NCBI GenBank assembly: GCA_003153055.1
Contig: PMBV01000537.1
Coordinates: 1-10,545, forward strand
Source: Myxococcales bacterium
GTDB taxonomy: Bacteria > Myxococcota > Myxococcia > Myxococcales > Myxococcaceae
Direction: 5' to 3'
Length of the DNA stretch: 10,545 bases
Positions 10,197-10,545 of the stretch are shown in pieces. Position 1 is the first letter of the stretch; each line of letters begins with the position of its first letter. The notes below the pieces were generated by a model that worked only from the letters and a program-made list of their open reading frames with translations, was not told where the DNA came from and did not search any database. Position numbers and translations under genes: made by a program.

Positions 10197-10545
10197 ATGT
10201 ACTACGTACTCGACTACCTCACGAACCCTGCCGACCCGGACAGTGATGGGCCGTTTCTTGAAATTCACGAGGGCCGTGTGCAGGTTTCAGGGGTTGATTC
10301 TTGGCACACGGGAAGGCTGTTCACGCAGCCAATTACTCCAGCTCCGATCCAGATCGAAGCGACGCCTCGACATGGGTTCAGCGGACTTCCTTATGATTAT
10401 TTTGACGGGAGCATCAGCTTCATGTCTCCTCGCCTCGCCAAGGCGCTGACAGAAGCAGGCGTTGACAACCTCAGCTTCTATCCGGCGATCATCACCTACA
10501 CGACCACCCGGGAGTGGCACGAGGTGTTTGCTTTCAACCTGGTTG
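10197..10545 (+). CDS. Imm11/DUF1629-like immunity protein (partial, runs off window end)
   Basis: Open frame with no stop before the window edge; 116 codons are visible. It begins MYYVLDYLTNP, and its later part contains ISFMSPRLAKALTEAGV followed by LSFYPAIITY, resembling the Imm11/DUF1629 family, whose members occur beside polymorphic toxins, often in myxobacteria. The expected role is to bind and neutralise the AHH nuclease encoded 11 bp upstream. The ATG at 10197 is preferred because GGGGA lies 5 bases before it; an in-frame ATG at 10185 overlaps the nuclease stop (TGATG) but has no ribosome binding site. Tight spacing implies one transcript. The family call is from memory of motifs and from context. 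Confidence 0.7.
   Translation, partial: MYYVLDYLTNPADPDSDGPFLEIHEGRVQVSGVDSWHTGRLFTQPITPAPIQIEATPRHGFSGLPYDYFDGSISFMSPRLAKALTEAGVDNLSFYPAIITYTTTREWHEVFAFNLV

Overview
The window is high-GC bacterial DNA. The best guess for its source is a member of the Myxococcota. The pointers are a very long Ser/Thr kinase fused to cyclase-like, AAA-type ATPase and TPR regions, the TPR lipoprotein beside it, and an AHH nuclease followed by an Imm11-like immunity protein. This rests on protein architecture and composition only; there is no rRNA or tRNA gene to settle it.

Left part (1-2862, plus strand). A thioredoxin-fold lipoprotein of the TlpA/ResA type (88-735) is followed after 43 bp by a tightly coupled two-gene unit. 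This unit is an ABC-like AAA ATPase of the COG4637/AAA_21 type (779-1978) and a DUF4276-like protein with TOPRIM-like acidic motifs (1975-2556), joined by a 4-bp ATGA overlap. It is organised like known ATPase + TOPRIM defence pairs and is the main candidate for a little-described system here. A small perfect palindrome sits just before its ribosome binding site. The 306 bp after it hold a weak hairpin and perhaps a short gene remnant.

Middle part (2863-8681, minus strand). In transcription order there are four genes: glyoxalase I (gloA, 8681-8295), a TPR/coiled-coil lipoprotein (8095-7343), a 1365-residue Ser/Thr kinase (7224-3127) and a 66-residue four-cysteine protein (3063-2863). The last three may share a transcript. 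The kinase has intact catalytic motifs, but its cyclase-like region is degenerate and its P-loop lysine is replaced by arginine.

Right part (8682-10545, plus strand). A VF530/DUF2132-type small DNA-binding protein gene (8909-9202) diverges from gloA. Between them lies a 16-bp-arm inverted repeat, almost exactly centred. From about 9350 the base composition becomes visibly more A/T-rich. That stretch encodes an AHH-type nuclease (9367-10185) and, 11 bp later, an Imm11/DUF1629-like protein cut off by the window end (10197-10545). This looks like a horizontally acquired toxin-immunity cassette.

No tRNA, rRNA, CRISPR array or insertion sequence was recognised.
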